A stretch of 64,000 bases of DNA from Kitasatospora terrestris (lineage in GTDB: Bacteria; Actinomycetota; Actinomycetes; Streptomycetales; Streptomycetaceae): the NCBI RefSeq assembly GCF_039542905.1, contig NZ_BAABIS010000001.1, positions 1,922,001 to 1,986,000 on the forward strand, given 5' to 3'. Positions 50,612 to 58,697 of the stretch are shown here, piece after piece. The translations under genes and the position numbers were made by a program. Positions within the stretch are counted from its first letter, which is position 1. Every line of letters starts with the position of its first letter. Below the pieces are notes generated by a model. The model had not been told where the DNA came from and made no database searches. It worked only from the letters and a program-made list of their open reading frames with translations.

Positions 50612-51454
50612 ATGACCATGCTGGTCGACCTCATCGTGCTGCTCGGCATGCTGGTCGTACTGCCGCTCGGCCTCGGCCTGCTCGACGGGCCCGCCGCCCG
50701 GCTCGCCCGCCGGTGGCCGCTGCTCGCCGCACCCGGCGCGGTCTGCCTCTGGCTGCCGCGCGGACCGCTCGCCACCGCACTCGCCGCCTGCTACGCCGCC
50801 GCCACCGCCCTGCTCGCGGTGCTCGCTCTCCGCCGCGCCGCCGCCCTGCGGCGGGCCGCCGGACCGGCGGACCTCTGCCGGGAGCTCGCCGCCGTCACCG
50901 CGCTCGCCGCGCCGTCCGTCGCCGGCCTCGCCCTGGTCGCCGAACGCTCCGGCCACCGGCTGCTCGGCTTCGACCTCGACATCCTGGCGCTCACCGTGCC
51001 GCACTTCCACTTCGCCGGCTTCACCGCCGCCCTGGTCGCCGGGCTGGTCTGCCGCGCCGCCCCCGACCTGGCCGCCGCCCGCTGGGCCGCGCTCAGCGTC
51101 CCCGCCGGCACCCTGCTGGTCCTCGCCGGCTACTTCGTCGACGACTGGGCCGAGCTGCTCGGCGCGCTGGTCCTCACCGCCGGCATGTGGCTGGTCGGCC
51201 TGACCTGCTGGCGCGACCTGCGCCACCGCGCGCCGGACCGGCTCACCGCCGCGCTGCTCGCCACCTCCTCGGCCGTGCTCGCCGCCACCATGCTGCTCGC
51301 CCTGTGGTGGGCGGCCGGCGAGGCCGCCGACCTGCCCCACCCCACCCTGACCTGGATGGCCGCCACCCACGGCCTGGGCAACGCACTCGGCTTCGCCCTG
51401 TGCGCCGTCCTCGCCTGGCGCCGTCTCGCCCACCGACCGGAGACCCAGCGATGA
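50612..51454 (+). CDS. YndJ-like membrane protein
   Basis: A 280-residue membrane protein with about eight helices and the family segment LALTVPHFHFAGFTAALVAGL (histidines between helices) and ATHGLGNALGFALCAVLAW, as in YndJ-type proteins of Bacillus and Streptomyces, function unknown. I chose ATG 50612 because a longer frame from 50570 would overlap operator 2. Its stop overlaps the DUF1990 start (ATGA), a pairing I have seen in other actinomycetes. Confidence 0.82.
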   Translation: MTMLVDLIVLLGMLVVLPLGLGLLDGPAARLARRWPLLAAPGAVCLWLPRGPLATALAACYAAATALLAVLALRRAAALRRAAGPADLCRELAAVTALAAPSVAGLALVAERSGHRLLGFDLDILALTVPHFHFAGFTAALVAGLVCRAAPDLAAARWAALSVPAGTLLVLAGYFVDDWAELLGALVLTAGMWLVGLTCWRDLRHRAPDRLTAALLATSSAVLAATMLLALWWAAGEAADLPHPTLTWMAATHGLGNALGFALCAVLAWRRLAHRPETQR

Positions 51455-51981
51455 ACACCGCGCACAACTACCCCGAGGTCGGCGCCGTCACCCGGCCCGG
51501 CCCGCTCCCCGCCGGCTACAACCACCTGCACCACCGCGCCCTGATCGGCCACGGCCGCGAGGTGCTGGAGGCGGCCGGGGAGTCCGTCACCACCTTCCGG
51601 ATGCACCGGGAGGCCGGCGTCCACGTCGAGACCGACGGCGCCCGCGCCGAGGTCGGGCTGCCGGTCCGCTGCACGATCGGCGTCGGCCCGCTGCGGGTCG
51701 GCGCACCGTGCCGGGTGGTGTGGACCGCGTACGAGAGCGACCGGATCGGCTTCTCGTACGGGACGCTGGCCGGCCACCCCGAGTGCGGCGAGGAGGTGTT
51801 CCAGGTGGAGCTGGCCCCCGACGGCCGGGTGTGGTTCACCGTGACCGCCTTCAGCCGCCCCGGCCGCTGGTACACCCGGCTCGCCGGGCCGCTCGTCCCG
51901 TTCCTCCAGCACCAGTACGCCCGGCACTGCGGCCGCACCCTGCGCCGCCTCGCGGCCGCCCGCCGACCGGGTGCGCACTGA
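51451..51981 (+). CDS. DUF1990 family protein
   Basis: A 176-residue protein with the DUF1990 features YPEVGAVTRPGPLPAGYNHLH, a central FRMHREAGVHVET, CRVVWTAYESDRIGFSYGTLAGHPECGEE and a C-terminal FSRPGRWYTRLAGPLVPFLQHQYARH. A lipocalin/START-like small-molecule binding fold is suspected for the family but not shown. Co-translated with the YndJ-like gene. Confidence 0.88.
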   Translation: MNTAHNYPEVGAVTRPGPLPAGYNHLHHRALIGHGREVLEAAGESVTTFRMHREAGVHVETDGARAEVGLPVRCTIGVGPLRVGAPCRVVWTAYESDRIGFSYGTLAGHPECGEEVFQVELAPDGRVWFTVTAFSRPGRWYTRLAGPLVPFLQHQYARHCGRTLRRLAAARRPGAH

Positions 51982-52026
51982 TCGCGTGCACCGACCGGGC
52001 GCGCCGTCCGGCCGCGCCGGGCCCGC

Positions 52027-52701
52027 TCAGCCGCGGGCCGGGACGGCGACCAGCAGCCGGCCGGTGTCCAGGGTGCGCACCTCGAAGCGGTCGATGCCGG
52101 ACGGGCCCAGCGCCGCGCCGCCGGTGGTGCGCACCGGCCCGTCCCGGTAGCCGTCGGCCGGCACCGACCAGGTGGTGACGGTCTGCCGGGCGCCGTCCGG
52201 CGCGACGGCCACCAGCTCGCAGGCGAGCGGCCCGTGGGCGCCGCCGAGCGCGAGGGTGACCTCGCTCCCCCAGGCCCGGGGCGCCACGCCGATCGAGGCC
52301 GAGACCCCGGTGGCCGGGTCGGTGGCGGTGAACCGCTGCTGCGCGACCGCGACCTGGGCGGTCGGCTGGGTGAGCGCCCAGGTGGCGGCCGGCCCGCCGA
52401 CGACCAGGACGGCGGCGCAGGCGGCCAGCGCCAGCCGGCGGATCCGGCCCTTGCGGCGGGCGGCGGTCACCTCGGCGACCAGCCGGTCCAGCAATTGCGG
52501 GCGGGGCTCGGGCAGCGGATCCGGCCCGGACTCGGCGGCGAGGTCGGCCAGCAGCGGGGGGAGGGCGGCGAGGCCGTCCAGTTCGGCGGCGCAGCGCGGG
52601 CAGTCGGCGAGGTGCCGTTCGAAGCGTCCGCGGTCGGCCGGGGAGAGGACGCCGAGCGCGTACGCGGCCGCGTCGTGGTGGTCCTCCGGGCGCGGTGTCA
52701 C
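52027..52701 (-). CDS. ZAS-domain anti-sigma factor
   Basis: A 224-residue protein. The N-terminal zinc-binding motif HHDAAAYALGVLSPADRGRFE with H-x3-C-x2-C (HLADCPRC) is a ZAS domain; one transmembrane helix (LALAACAAVLVVGGPAATWAL) lies near residues 90-110 and the C-terminal half is an extracytoplasmic RskA-like domain. It should hold the overlapping ECF sigma factor inactive until a signal triggers its release. GTG start overlaps the sigma gene stop (GTGA). Confidence 0.9.
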   Translation of the reverse strand: MTPRPEDHHDAAAYALGVLSPADRGRFERHLADCPRCAAELDGLAALPPLLADLAAESGPDPLPEPRPQLLDRLVAEVTAARRKGRIRRLALAACAAVLVVGGPAATWALTQPTAQVAVAQQRFTATDPATGVSASIGVAPRAWGSEVTLALGGAHGPLACELVAVAPDGARQTVTTWSVPADGYRDGPVRTTGGAALGPSGIDRFEVRTLDTGRLLVAVPARG

Positions 52702-53261
52702 GGTGTCACCCCTCGTTCCTCGAGTGCGAGCCGCAGGGCCCGCAGCGCGTAGAAGATCCGTGACTTCACGGTGCCCGGCGGGACGCCGAGCAGGTCGGCC
52801 GCCTCGTCGACGGTCCGGCCCTCGAAGTAGGTCTCCACGATCACCTCGCGGTGGGCGTCGGTGAGGTCGCCGAGGGCGTCGGCCACGGTCATCAGGCGCA
52901 GCACCCGGTCGAGCCCGTCCTCGGCCGGGAGGCCGGCGAGCGGCGCCGGGTCGACCTCGCGGGGGCGGGCGAGCCGGCGGCGGTGGCCGTCGATCACGAT
53001 CCGCCGGGCGACCGCGACCAGCCAGGGGCGCAGGCTCTCGCGGGTGGTGTCCAGGCGGTCGATGGTGCGCCAGGCGCGCAGCATCGTCTCCTGCACCACG
53101 TCCTCGGCGCGCTGCCGGTCGCCCGCGACCAGTCGCAGGACGTGGCCGAGGAGCGGTCCGGCGTGCTCGCGGTACAGCGCCCGCATCAGCTCCTCGTCCG
53201 GCACGGCGCCGGGCGGCCCGCCGCGACCGGGGTGACCGGCCGGGCGCGGGTGCTCGGTCAC
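52698..53261 (-). CDS. ECF sigma-70 factor (SigK/SigL-like)
   Basis: A 187-residue group IV sigma factor. Region 2 LYREHAGPLLGHVLRLVAGDRQRAEDVVQETMLRAWR and DGHRRRLARPRE and region 4 HREVIVETYFEGRTVDEAADLLGVPPGTVKSRIFYALRALR are intact. GTG 53261 follows GAGG by 8 nt; a GTG at 53279 is an alternative. The anti-sigma gene overlaps it. A COG4315-like lipoprotein gene lies upstream and may be one of its targets (inference). Confidence 0.9.
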   Translation of the reverse strand: MTEHPRPAGHPGRGGPPGAVPDEELMRALYREHAGPLLGHVLRLVAGDRQRAEDVVQETMLRAWRTIDRLDTTRESLRPWLVAVARRIVIDGHRRRLARPREVDPAPLAGLPAEDGLDRVLRLMTVADALGDLTDAHREVIVETYFEGRTVDEAADLLGVPPGTVKSRIFYALRALRLALEERGVTP

Positions 53262-53365
53262 GGCGCCATCCTCGCGCACCTGCTCCTCCGGGGTCGACAG
53301 GAAGCGGGGCCTCCCCCGCCGGGCCCCTCAAGTCGGGGGCCGCCGCGGTCGATAACCACAGGAGT

Positions 53366-53389
53366 GCGGCGCGGGCGCCCGCGCCGCAC
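53366..53389 (-). terminator. Possible terminator of the COG4315-like lipoprotein gene
   Basis: TGCGGCGCGGGC immediately followed by its complement, a 12-bp dyad with no central loop, 45 bp beyond the lipoprotein stop. No U tract. Confidence 0.4.
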
Positions 53390-53433
53390 CCTCCGGGCCC
53401 GCCTCACCTTCCGGGCCCGCCGGACCCTGCGGC

Positions 53434-54006
53434 TCAGTAGCCGTAGCCGCCGCTCGGGCTCGCGGGCGGCGGGGTCGCGGGCTGGGTGCCGGTGCCGGCC
53501 CTGGCGCCGGTCGGGGTGGCCGCGAACCAGGTGCCGTTCACGCCCTGGCCCTTGGTGTCGCCGGGCTCGGTGTCGGCGGCGTACCGGTAGAGCGGCCAGC
53601 CGTCCAGGGTGAGCTGCTGGGTGCCGTCGGTCCGGGTGACCGTGGAGACCAGCTTGGCGTCGACACCCTTGAGCTGCGGGTTCGCGCCACCGGCGGCGGG
53701 CGGCCAGGTGGTGGCGCAGGTGCCGGTGCAGTTCGACGTGGACGGGGCGTTGGTGTCCTTGTCGAAGCGGTAGAGGGTGTGGCCCTGGCCGTCGGTGACC
53801 ACGGTGCCGAGCGGGGTGTCGGCGGTGGTCAGGGCGGGCTGCTGGGCGGGGGCGGTCGAGGCGGGCGGGGAGCCGCTGCCGCTGCTGCCGGAGCCGCCGC
53901 CGTAACCGCCGCCGGAGCCGCAGCCCGCGGCCAGGGCGGCGACGGCCGCGACCCCGGCGGCGACCCGGGCGAGCTTGACGGCGTGGGTGGGAGTGCTGCG
54001 CGTCAT
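53434..54006 (-). CDS. Lipoprotein with COG4315-type repeat domain (paralogue)
   Basis: A 190-residue protein. A signal peptide ending in the lipobox LAAGC (about residue 28), a Gly/Ser-rich linker with GGGYGGGSGSSGSG, and one COG4315-type domain: GTVVTDGQGHTLYRFDKDTN, a CTGTCATTWPP cysteine pair, and GWPLYRYAADTEPGDTKGQG with GTWFAATPTG. Paralogue of 35798-36400. Start ATG 54006. It is upstream of, and on the same strand as, the ECF sigma/anti-sigma pair, 172 bp away. Confidence 0.85.
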   Translation of the reverse strand: MTRSTPTHAVKLARVAAGVAAVAALAAGCGSGGGYGGGSGSSGSGSPPASTAPAQQPALTTADTPLGTVVTDGQGHTLYRFDKDTNAPSTSNCTGTCATTWPPAAGGANPQLKGVDAKLVSTVTRTDGTQQLTLDGWPLYRYAADTEPGDTKGQGVNGTWFAATPTGARAGTGTQPATPPPASPSGGYGY

Positions 54007-54159
54007 GGTGCGTCCCTGGGCTGTCGACGGGCGCGGTGTGCACCCGTCCACCCCGGGGTACGCGCCGGACGGCGGCGGGGTTCAACGGGGCACGGAATAG
54101 CCCGGCGGCCGGTGCCGTTGACGCCACCGGACAGACTCCCGAAGGGCAGGTGGAAGCTG

Positions 54160-54546
54160 ATGAGCACGGTCGAGCTGACCAAGGACAACTTCGACGAGGT
54201 GGTCCAGGGCGAGGACGGCAAGGGGTTCGTCCTGATCGACTTCTGGGCGGCGTGGTGCGGTCCGTGCCGGATGTTCGGGCCGATCTTCGAGCGCGCTTCC
54301 GACAAGCACACCGACATCACCTTCGCGAAGGTGGACACCGAGGCGCAGCAGGAGCTGGCGGCGGCGTTCGAGATCCGGTCGATCCCGACGCTGGCGATCA
54401 TCCGCGAGGGCGTGCTGGTGTTCGCGCAGCCCGGCGCGCTGCCGGAGCCGGCCCTGGAGGACCTGATCAAGCAGGCCCGGGCGCTGGACATGTCCGAGGT
54501 GCACGCCAACGTCGCCGAGCAGAAGGCCGCGGCCGCCGCCGAGTAG
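54160..54546 (+). CDS. trxA: Thioredoxin
   Basis: A 128-residue thioredoxin with the active site WCGPC (C33, C36) within VLIDFWAAWCGPCRMFGPIFE, the cis-proline SIPTLAI and a C-terminal extension of about 20 residues (EVHANVAEQKAAAAAE). It reduces protein disulfides in the cytoplasm. ATG 54160 has AGGTGGAAGC upstream. Monocistronic, divergent from the lipoprotein gene. Confidence 0.9.
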   Translation: MSTVELTKDNFDEVVQGEDGKGFVLIDFWAAWCGPCRMFGPIFERASDKHTDITFAKVDTEAQQELAAAFEIRSIPTLAIIREGVLVFAQPGALPEPALEDLIKQARALDMSEVHANVAEQKAAAAAE

Positions 54547-54643
54547 CCCGACCGGCACCGCTCCCCCGCGGGCGCCCGCGCCGTCGCACGACGACGGCCG
54601 GGCGCCCGTCGGCGTTCCGGCGGCCGCCGCCCGGCCGCGGTGC

Positions 54644-55249
54644 TCAGATCGGGGCGAGCAGCAGCCGCAGGGCGAGTTCGAAGCCGCGGTCGTCGAGGCC
54701 GGGGCCGCGGGAGGCGGAGGCCTCCAGCGCGTCGGCGAGGGCGGGGTAGCCGGGGCGGTAGTCGGCGGCGTCGCGGGCGAAGCCGGCGGTGAAGGTCTCC
54801 AGCGCGGAGCCGAGGACCAGGTAGTCGAGCGCGGCCGCGGTCTCGGCGGCGTCGGCCGGGTCGAGGCCGGCCCGGACCAGGGCGGCGAGCAGCGCGTCGT
54901 AGGTGAGCAGCTGGCGGCCGGCCTCGACCCGGCGGCGGGCGAGCAGCGCGATGGTGTGGGGGTGGCGCAGGAAGACCGCGCGGTAGCCGCGGGCGTAGGC
55001 GGCCAGTCCGGCGCGGCGGTCCGGGTCGTCCAGCGGGGTGAGGTCGATCTCGGCGTTGACGAGTTCGGCGAGCGCGTCGAGCAGCTCGTCCTTGCCGGCG
55101 ACGTGGTTGTAGAGCGAGGCGGCCTTCACCCCGAGCCGGTCGGCGAGGGCACGCATGGTGAGCGCGCCGGGGCCGTCGCGGTCGACCAGGTCGAGGGCGG
55201 CCGCCGCGATGATCTCCCTGCTCAGCAGCGCCCTGCTCGGTCGCCCCAC
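54644..55249 (-). CDS. TetR-family regulator
   Basis: A 201-residue repressor with helix-turn-helix TMRALADRLGVKAASLYNHVAGKDELLDAL (about residues 32-60) and a C-terminal TetR_C-like domain (RHPHTIALLARRRVEAG), the type related to Tn10 TetR. GTG start. It is divergent from the amino-acid permease gene; the palindrome at 55346-55360 between them is the probable operator. Confidence 0.88.
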   Translation of the reverse strand: MGRPSRALLSREIIAAAALDLVDRDGPGALTMRALADRLGVKAASLYNHVAGKDELLDALAELVNAEIDLTPLDDPDRRAGLAAYARGYRAVFLRHPHTIALLARRRVEAGRQLLTYDALLAALVRAGLDPADAAETAAALDYLVLGSALETFTAGFARDAADYRPGYPALADALEASASRGPGLDDRGFELALRLLLAPI

Positions 55250-55345
55250 CGTTCCCGCCCCTTCGTGGCCCGTGTTCCCGACGGGTCACGTTACAGCCTG
55301 GTGTCGGCGTCTTCCGCTTCCGGCCGGGAGCGGCTACGGTCCCGG

Positions 55346-55360
55346 ACTAACAAAGTTAGT
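55346..55360. promoter_or_regulatory. Palindromic operator between TetR and the APC permease
   Basis: ACTAAC and GTTAGT flank AAA, a perfect 15-bp dyad 27 bp before the permease start. Confidence 0.68.
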
Positions 55361-55387
55361 TTTAACGGAACGGCGAGGTGACCCGGC

Positions 55388-56884
55388 ATGAACGACGCTC
55401 CCGACACTGACCGCAGAACCGACGGCGACCGGTTGGCCGCCCTCGGCTACCGGCAGGAACTGCGCCGCAGCCTCGGCGTCCTCGGCAACATCTCGATGGG
55501 CTTCGCCGTGGTCTCCCCGGTGGTGGGCCTGTACGCGGTGGCGCAGGTCGGCATGGCGGTGGACGGCGGCGCCTGGGTGTGGGCCCTGCCGGTCTGCCTG
55601 CTGGGACAGCTGCTGGTGGTCGGGGTCTACTCCGAGCTGGCCTCGCAGTGGCCGCTGGCGGGCGGCGCGTACCAGTGGAGCCGTCGGCTGGTCGGCCCGT
55701 CCTTCGCCTGGCTGACCGGCTGGATGTGGCAGTTCGCGGTGATGTTCGCCAACACCACGGTGGCGTACCTGGCGGCGCCGTGGTTCTTCGCGCTGTTCGG
55801 CGCCGTCCCGACCCCGCCGCAGCTGGTGCTCACCGCGGTCGGCTTCATGCTGTTCTGCACCCTGGTGAACGCGTACGGCATCGACCTGCTGCGCCGGTTC
55901 GTCTCGCTGGGGATCGCCGCCGAGGTCATCGCCTCGGTCGGGGTGGGGCTGGCCCTGCTGCTGTTCTTCCGCGAGCACGGCTTCGGCCTGCTGCTGGACA
56001 CCCTGGACGCGCCGGCGGCCAACGGCACCGGCGGCGCGGCGGCGTTCCTGGCGGTGGTCGCGGTCGGCGGCTGGGCGTTCATCGGCTTCGACGCGTGCGT
56101 GTCCACCGCCGAGGAGACCAGGGACGCCGCCCGCCAGGTGCCCCGGGCGATGCGCTGGGCGCTGCTCAGCGTCGGCGCGGTGGTGATCCTGAACGCGGTG
56201 TCGGTGGCCCTCGCCCACCCGGACCCGGCCGCCGTGGTGGCCGGCACCGACCTCGACCCGGTGACCACCGCGGTCACCACCGGATTCGGCGACTGGTCGG
56301 CCAAGCCCTTCGTGGTGGTGGTGCTGGTCAGCTTCACCGCCTGCCTGATGGCCTCGCAGGGCGGCGCGGCCCGCGGCCTCTACTCGCTGGCCCGGGACGG
56401 GGTGTTCCCGTTCGCCGACAAGGTCCGCCGGGTCAACCGGCAGCAGGCGCCGATCGGCGGCCTGGTCGCCGCCACCGTGATCAGCTGCGCGGCGCTGCCG
56501 CTGGGCCTGGAGTCCACCGCGATCGGCAGCCTGATCACCTTCGGCACGGCCGCCACCTTCCTGCCGTTCTTCCTGCTCTGCGCCGCCGCCCTGACGGCCC
56601 GGCTGCGCGGCACCTGGCGCCCGGCGGGCGAGGTCTCGTACGGGCGCCTCGGCACCCCGCTGAACGTCCTGGCGGTGCTGTGGACCGGCCTGGAGGTGGT
56701 CAACATCTGCTGGCCGCGCGCGGTGCTGGCACCGCCGGGGGCGCCCTGGTACCAGGTGTGGGCGGCGCTGCTCGGCATCGGCGCGGTGGGCCTGGCGGGC
56801 GCGGCGTACCTGCTGGTCCGGCGGCCGCAGCGGCGGATGCGGGAGGACGACCCGCGGGCCGCGGCGGACCTGCTGGCGGTCTGA
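55388..56884 (+). CDS. APC-family amino acid/amine permease
   Basis: A 498-residue transporter with 12 helices: LRRSLGVLGNISMGFAVVSPVVGLYA, SQWPLAGGAYQWSRRLVGPSFAWLTGW, GFDACVSTAEETRDAARQVPRAMRWA (the conserved loop) and GGAARGLYSLARDGVFPFADKV. It belongs to the eukaryotic-type GABA/choline permease group of APC proteins. Probably repressed by the divergent TetR through the operator at 55346. Confidence 0.9.
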   Translation: MNDAPDTDRRTDGDRLAALGYRQELRRSLGVLGNISMGFAVVSPVVGLYAVAQVGMAVDGGAWVWALPVCLLGQLLVVGVYSELASQWPLAGGAYQWSRRLVGPSFAWLTGWMWQFAVMFANTTVAYLAAPWFFALFGAVPTPPQLVLTAVGFMLFCTLVNAYGIDLLRRFVSLGIAAEVIASVGVGLALLLFFREHGFGLLLDTLDAPAANGTGGAAAFLAVVAVGGWAFIGFDACVSTAEETRDAARQVPRAMRWALLSVGAVVILNAVSVALAHPDPAAVVAGTDLDPVTTAVTTGFGDWSAKPFVVVVLVSFTACLMASQGGAARGLYSLARDGVFPFADKVRRVNRQQAPIGGLVAATVISCAALPLGLESTAIGSLITFGTAATFLPFFLLCAAALTARLRGTWRPAGEVSYGRLGTPLNVLAVLWTGLEVVNICWPRAVLAPPGAPWYQVWAALLGIGAVGLAGAAYLLVRRPQRRMREDDPRAAADLLAV

Positions 56885-56990
56885 GCGACGCGATCGGACT
56901 GTCGGTGCGGCGCGGTAACGTGCGCCGCCCGGCCGCCGGGAGGAGACTGGCCGCCGGGGGACCCGTCCGTCGATCAGGTGGGAAGTCGCC

Positions 56991-58079
56991 ATGCCGGAAG
57001 TGCTGTTGGCCGTCGGAACGCAGAAGGGCCTGTTCCTGGGGCGCAGCCCCGACCGGGTGAAGTGGGAGTTCTCCGGGCCGCACTTCCCGATGAACGCGGT
57101 CTACTCGGTGGGCATCGACCGCCGCGGCGGCCGGACCCGGCTGCTCGTCGGCGCGGACAGCAGCCACTGGGGCCCGTCGGTCTGGTGGTCGGACGACCTG
57201 GGGGCGAACTGGCGGGAGCCGGCCCGACCGGCCGTCAAGTTCCCCGAGCGGACCGGGACTTCGCTGGAGCGGGTGTGGCAGCTGCACCCGGCCGGGCCGG
57301 AGGCGCCGGGCGTGGTGTACGCGGGCACCCAGCCCGCCGCGCTGTTCCGCTCCACCGACGGCGGGGAGAGCTTCGAGCTGGTCGACGCGCTCTGGGACCA
57401 CCCGCAACGCGCCGAGTGGGACGCCGGGTTCGGCGGCCAGGGCATGCACACCATCGTCACCGACCCGCGCGACCCGCGGGCGCTGACGGTCGCCGTCTCC
57501 ACCGGCGGGGTGTACCGCTCGGCGGACGGCGGGGCGAGCTGGGCGCCGTCCAACACCGGGATCCGCGCGGAGTTCCTGCCGGACGAGTACCCGGAGTTCG
57601 GGCAGTGCGTGCACAAGGTCGCGGCGGACGGCGGCGACCCGGACCGGCTGTACCTGCAGAACCACGGCGGGGTCTACCGCAGCGAGGACGGCGGGCGCAG
57701 CTGGACCTCGATCGCCGACGACCTGCCCGCCTCGTTCGGCTTCGGCCTGGCCGCCCACCCGCGGACCGCCGGTACCGCCTACCTCTTCCCACTGGAGGCC
57801 GACTACGCCCGGCTGCCGGTCGACCACCGCTGCCGGGTGTACCGCACCCGCGACGCGGGCGGCAGCTGGCAGCCGCTGAGCACCGGCCTGCCCGCCGAGG
57901 ACCACTACGGCGTGGTGCTGCGCGACGCGCTGTGCACCGACGACGGGGAGCCGGCCGGCGTGTACTTCGGGAACCGCAACGGCGAGGTGTACGGCTCGGC
58001 GGACGAGGGCGACAGCTGGTCGCCGCTGGTCTCGCACCTGCCGGACGTGCTGTGCGTCCGGGCGGCCGTGCTCGACTGA
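56991..58079 (+). CDS. BNR/Asp-box repeat beta-propeller protein
   Basis: A 362-residue protein made of sialidase-type repeats. Asp boxes (S-x-D-x-G-x-x-W) are visible as STDGGESF, SADGGASW, SEDGGRSW, TRDAGGSW and SADEGDSW, evenly spaced. No sialidase catalytic residues are clear and there is no signal peptide, so it is likely a cytoplasmic propeller or exo-alpha-sialidase-like protein of unknown function. It is a common actinobacterial family often labelled glycosyl hydrolase. Confidence 0.85.
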   Translation: MPEVLLAVGTQKGLFLGRSPDRVKWEFSGPHFPMNAVYSVGIDRRGGRTRLLVGADSSHWGPSVWWSDDLGANWREPARPAVKFPERTGTSLERVWQLHPAGPEAPGVVYAGTQPAALFRSTDGGESFELVDALWDHPQRAEWDAGFGGQGMHTIVTDPRDPRALTVAVSTGGVYRSADGGASWAPSNTGIRAEFLPDEYPEFGQCVHKVAADGGDPDRLYLQNHGGVYRSEDGGRSWTSIADDLPASFGFGLAAHPRTAGTAYLFPLEADYARLPVDHRCRVYRTRDAGGSWQPLSTGLPAEDHYGVVLRDALCTDDGEPAGVYFGNRNGEVYGSADEGDSWSPLVSHLPDVLCVRAAVLD

Positions 58080-58144
58080 GCCCGCGGCCGGGCCCGGCGG
58101 CCGTCGGCCCCGCGGGCTCAGCGGTCGTCGGCCCCGCGCGGGGT

Positions 58145-58609
58145 TCAGCGGTCGTCGGCCCGCAGCCGGTCGCTGACCGTGCCGAGGCTGTCCGCGAGGG
58201 CGGTGAGCTGCTCGGGGGTGAGGACGTCGATCAGCGCCTCGCGGACGGCGGCGACGTGACCGGGCGCGGCCTCGCGCAGGGCCTCCCAGCCCTGGTCGGT
58301 GATCTCGGCGAAGACGCCCCGGACGTCGCTGGGACAGGAGCGGCGGGCCACCAGGCCCGCCTTCTCCAGTTGGGTGACCTGGTAGGTCAGGCCGCTCTTG
58401 GAGGTGATCAGCCGGTCCGCGAGGTCGGTCATCCGCAGCGCGCCGTCGGGCTGGGCGGAGAGCTGGACCAGGATCTCGTACTGGGTGTGCGAGAGGCCCG
58501 CGTCGTCCTTGAGCTGCCGCTCCAGGTGGCGCGCCACCAGGTTGGTGGCGGCGACGAACCCGCGCCAGGCGGCCATCTCGTTCTCGTTGAGCCAGCGGGG
58601 TTCGGTCAT
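58145..58609 (-). CDS. MarR-family regulator
   Basis: A 154-residue winged-helix protein: LSHTQYEILVQLSAQPDGALRMTDLADRLITSKSGLTYQVTQLEKAGLVARRSCPSDVRG-type wing motif, shown here in part as RMTDLADRLITSKSGLTY and GLVARRSCPSDVRG. ATG 58609. It is divergent from an extradiol dioxygenase; two near-identical palindromes lie between them, so it probably represses the dioxygenase and itself. The last 17 bp of the gene are duplicated just downstream. Confidence 0.92.
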   Translation of the reverse strand: MTEPRWLNENEMAAWRGFVAATNLVARHLERQLKDDAGLSHTQYEILVQLSAQPDGALRMTDLADRLITSKSGLTYQVTQLEKAGLVARRSCPSDVRGVFAEITDQGWEALREAAPGHVAAVREALIDVLTPEQLTALADSLGTVSDRLRADDR

Positions 58610-58630
58610 GGGGCCCACTCTACTCCTGTT

Positions 58631-58644
58631 GTTCAAATTCGAAC
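58631..58644. promoter_or_regulatory. MarR operator 1
   Basis: GTTCAAATTCGAAC, one base from a perfect palindrome, 21 bp before the marR start. Confidence 0.78.
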
Positions 58645-58668
58645 TCAGGTGTACCGTCGAGAGTATCA

Positions 58669-58682
58669 GTTCAAATTTGAAC
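58669..58682. promoter_or_regulatory. MarR operator 2
   Basis: GTTCAAATTTGAAC, a perfect 14-bp palindrome, 15 bp before the dioxygenase start codon and 38 bp centre-to-centre from operator 1. Confidence 0.8.
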
Positions 58683-58697
58683 CATCCGGAGGAGACG

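Noticed and set aside
48700..51981. A plus-strand open frame of over 1,000 codons through MFS, DUF1876 and YndJ genes
   Set aside because: It reads real genes in the wrong frame; only its last 177 codons (DUF1990) are genuine.
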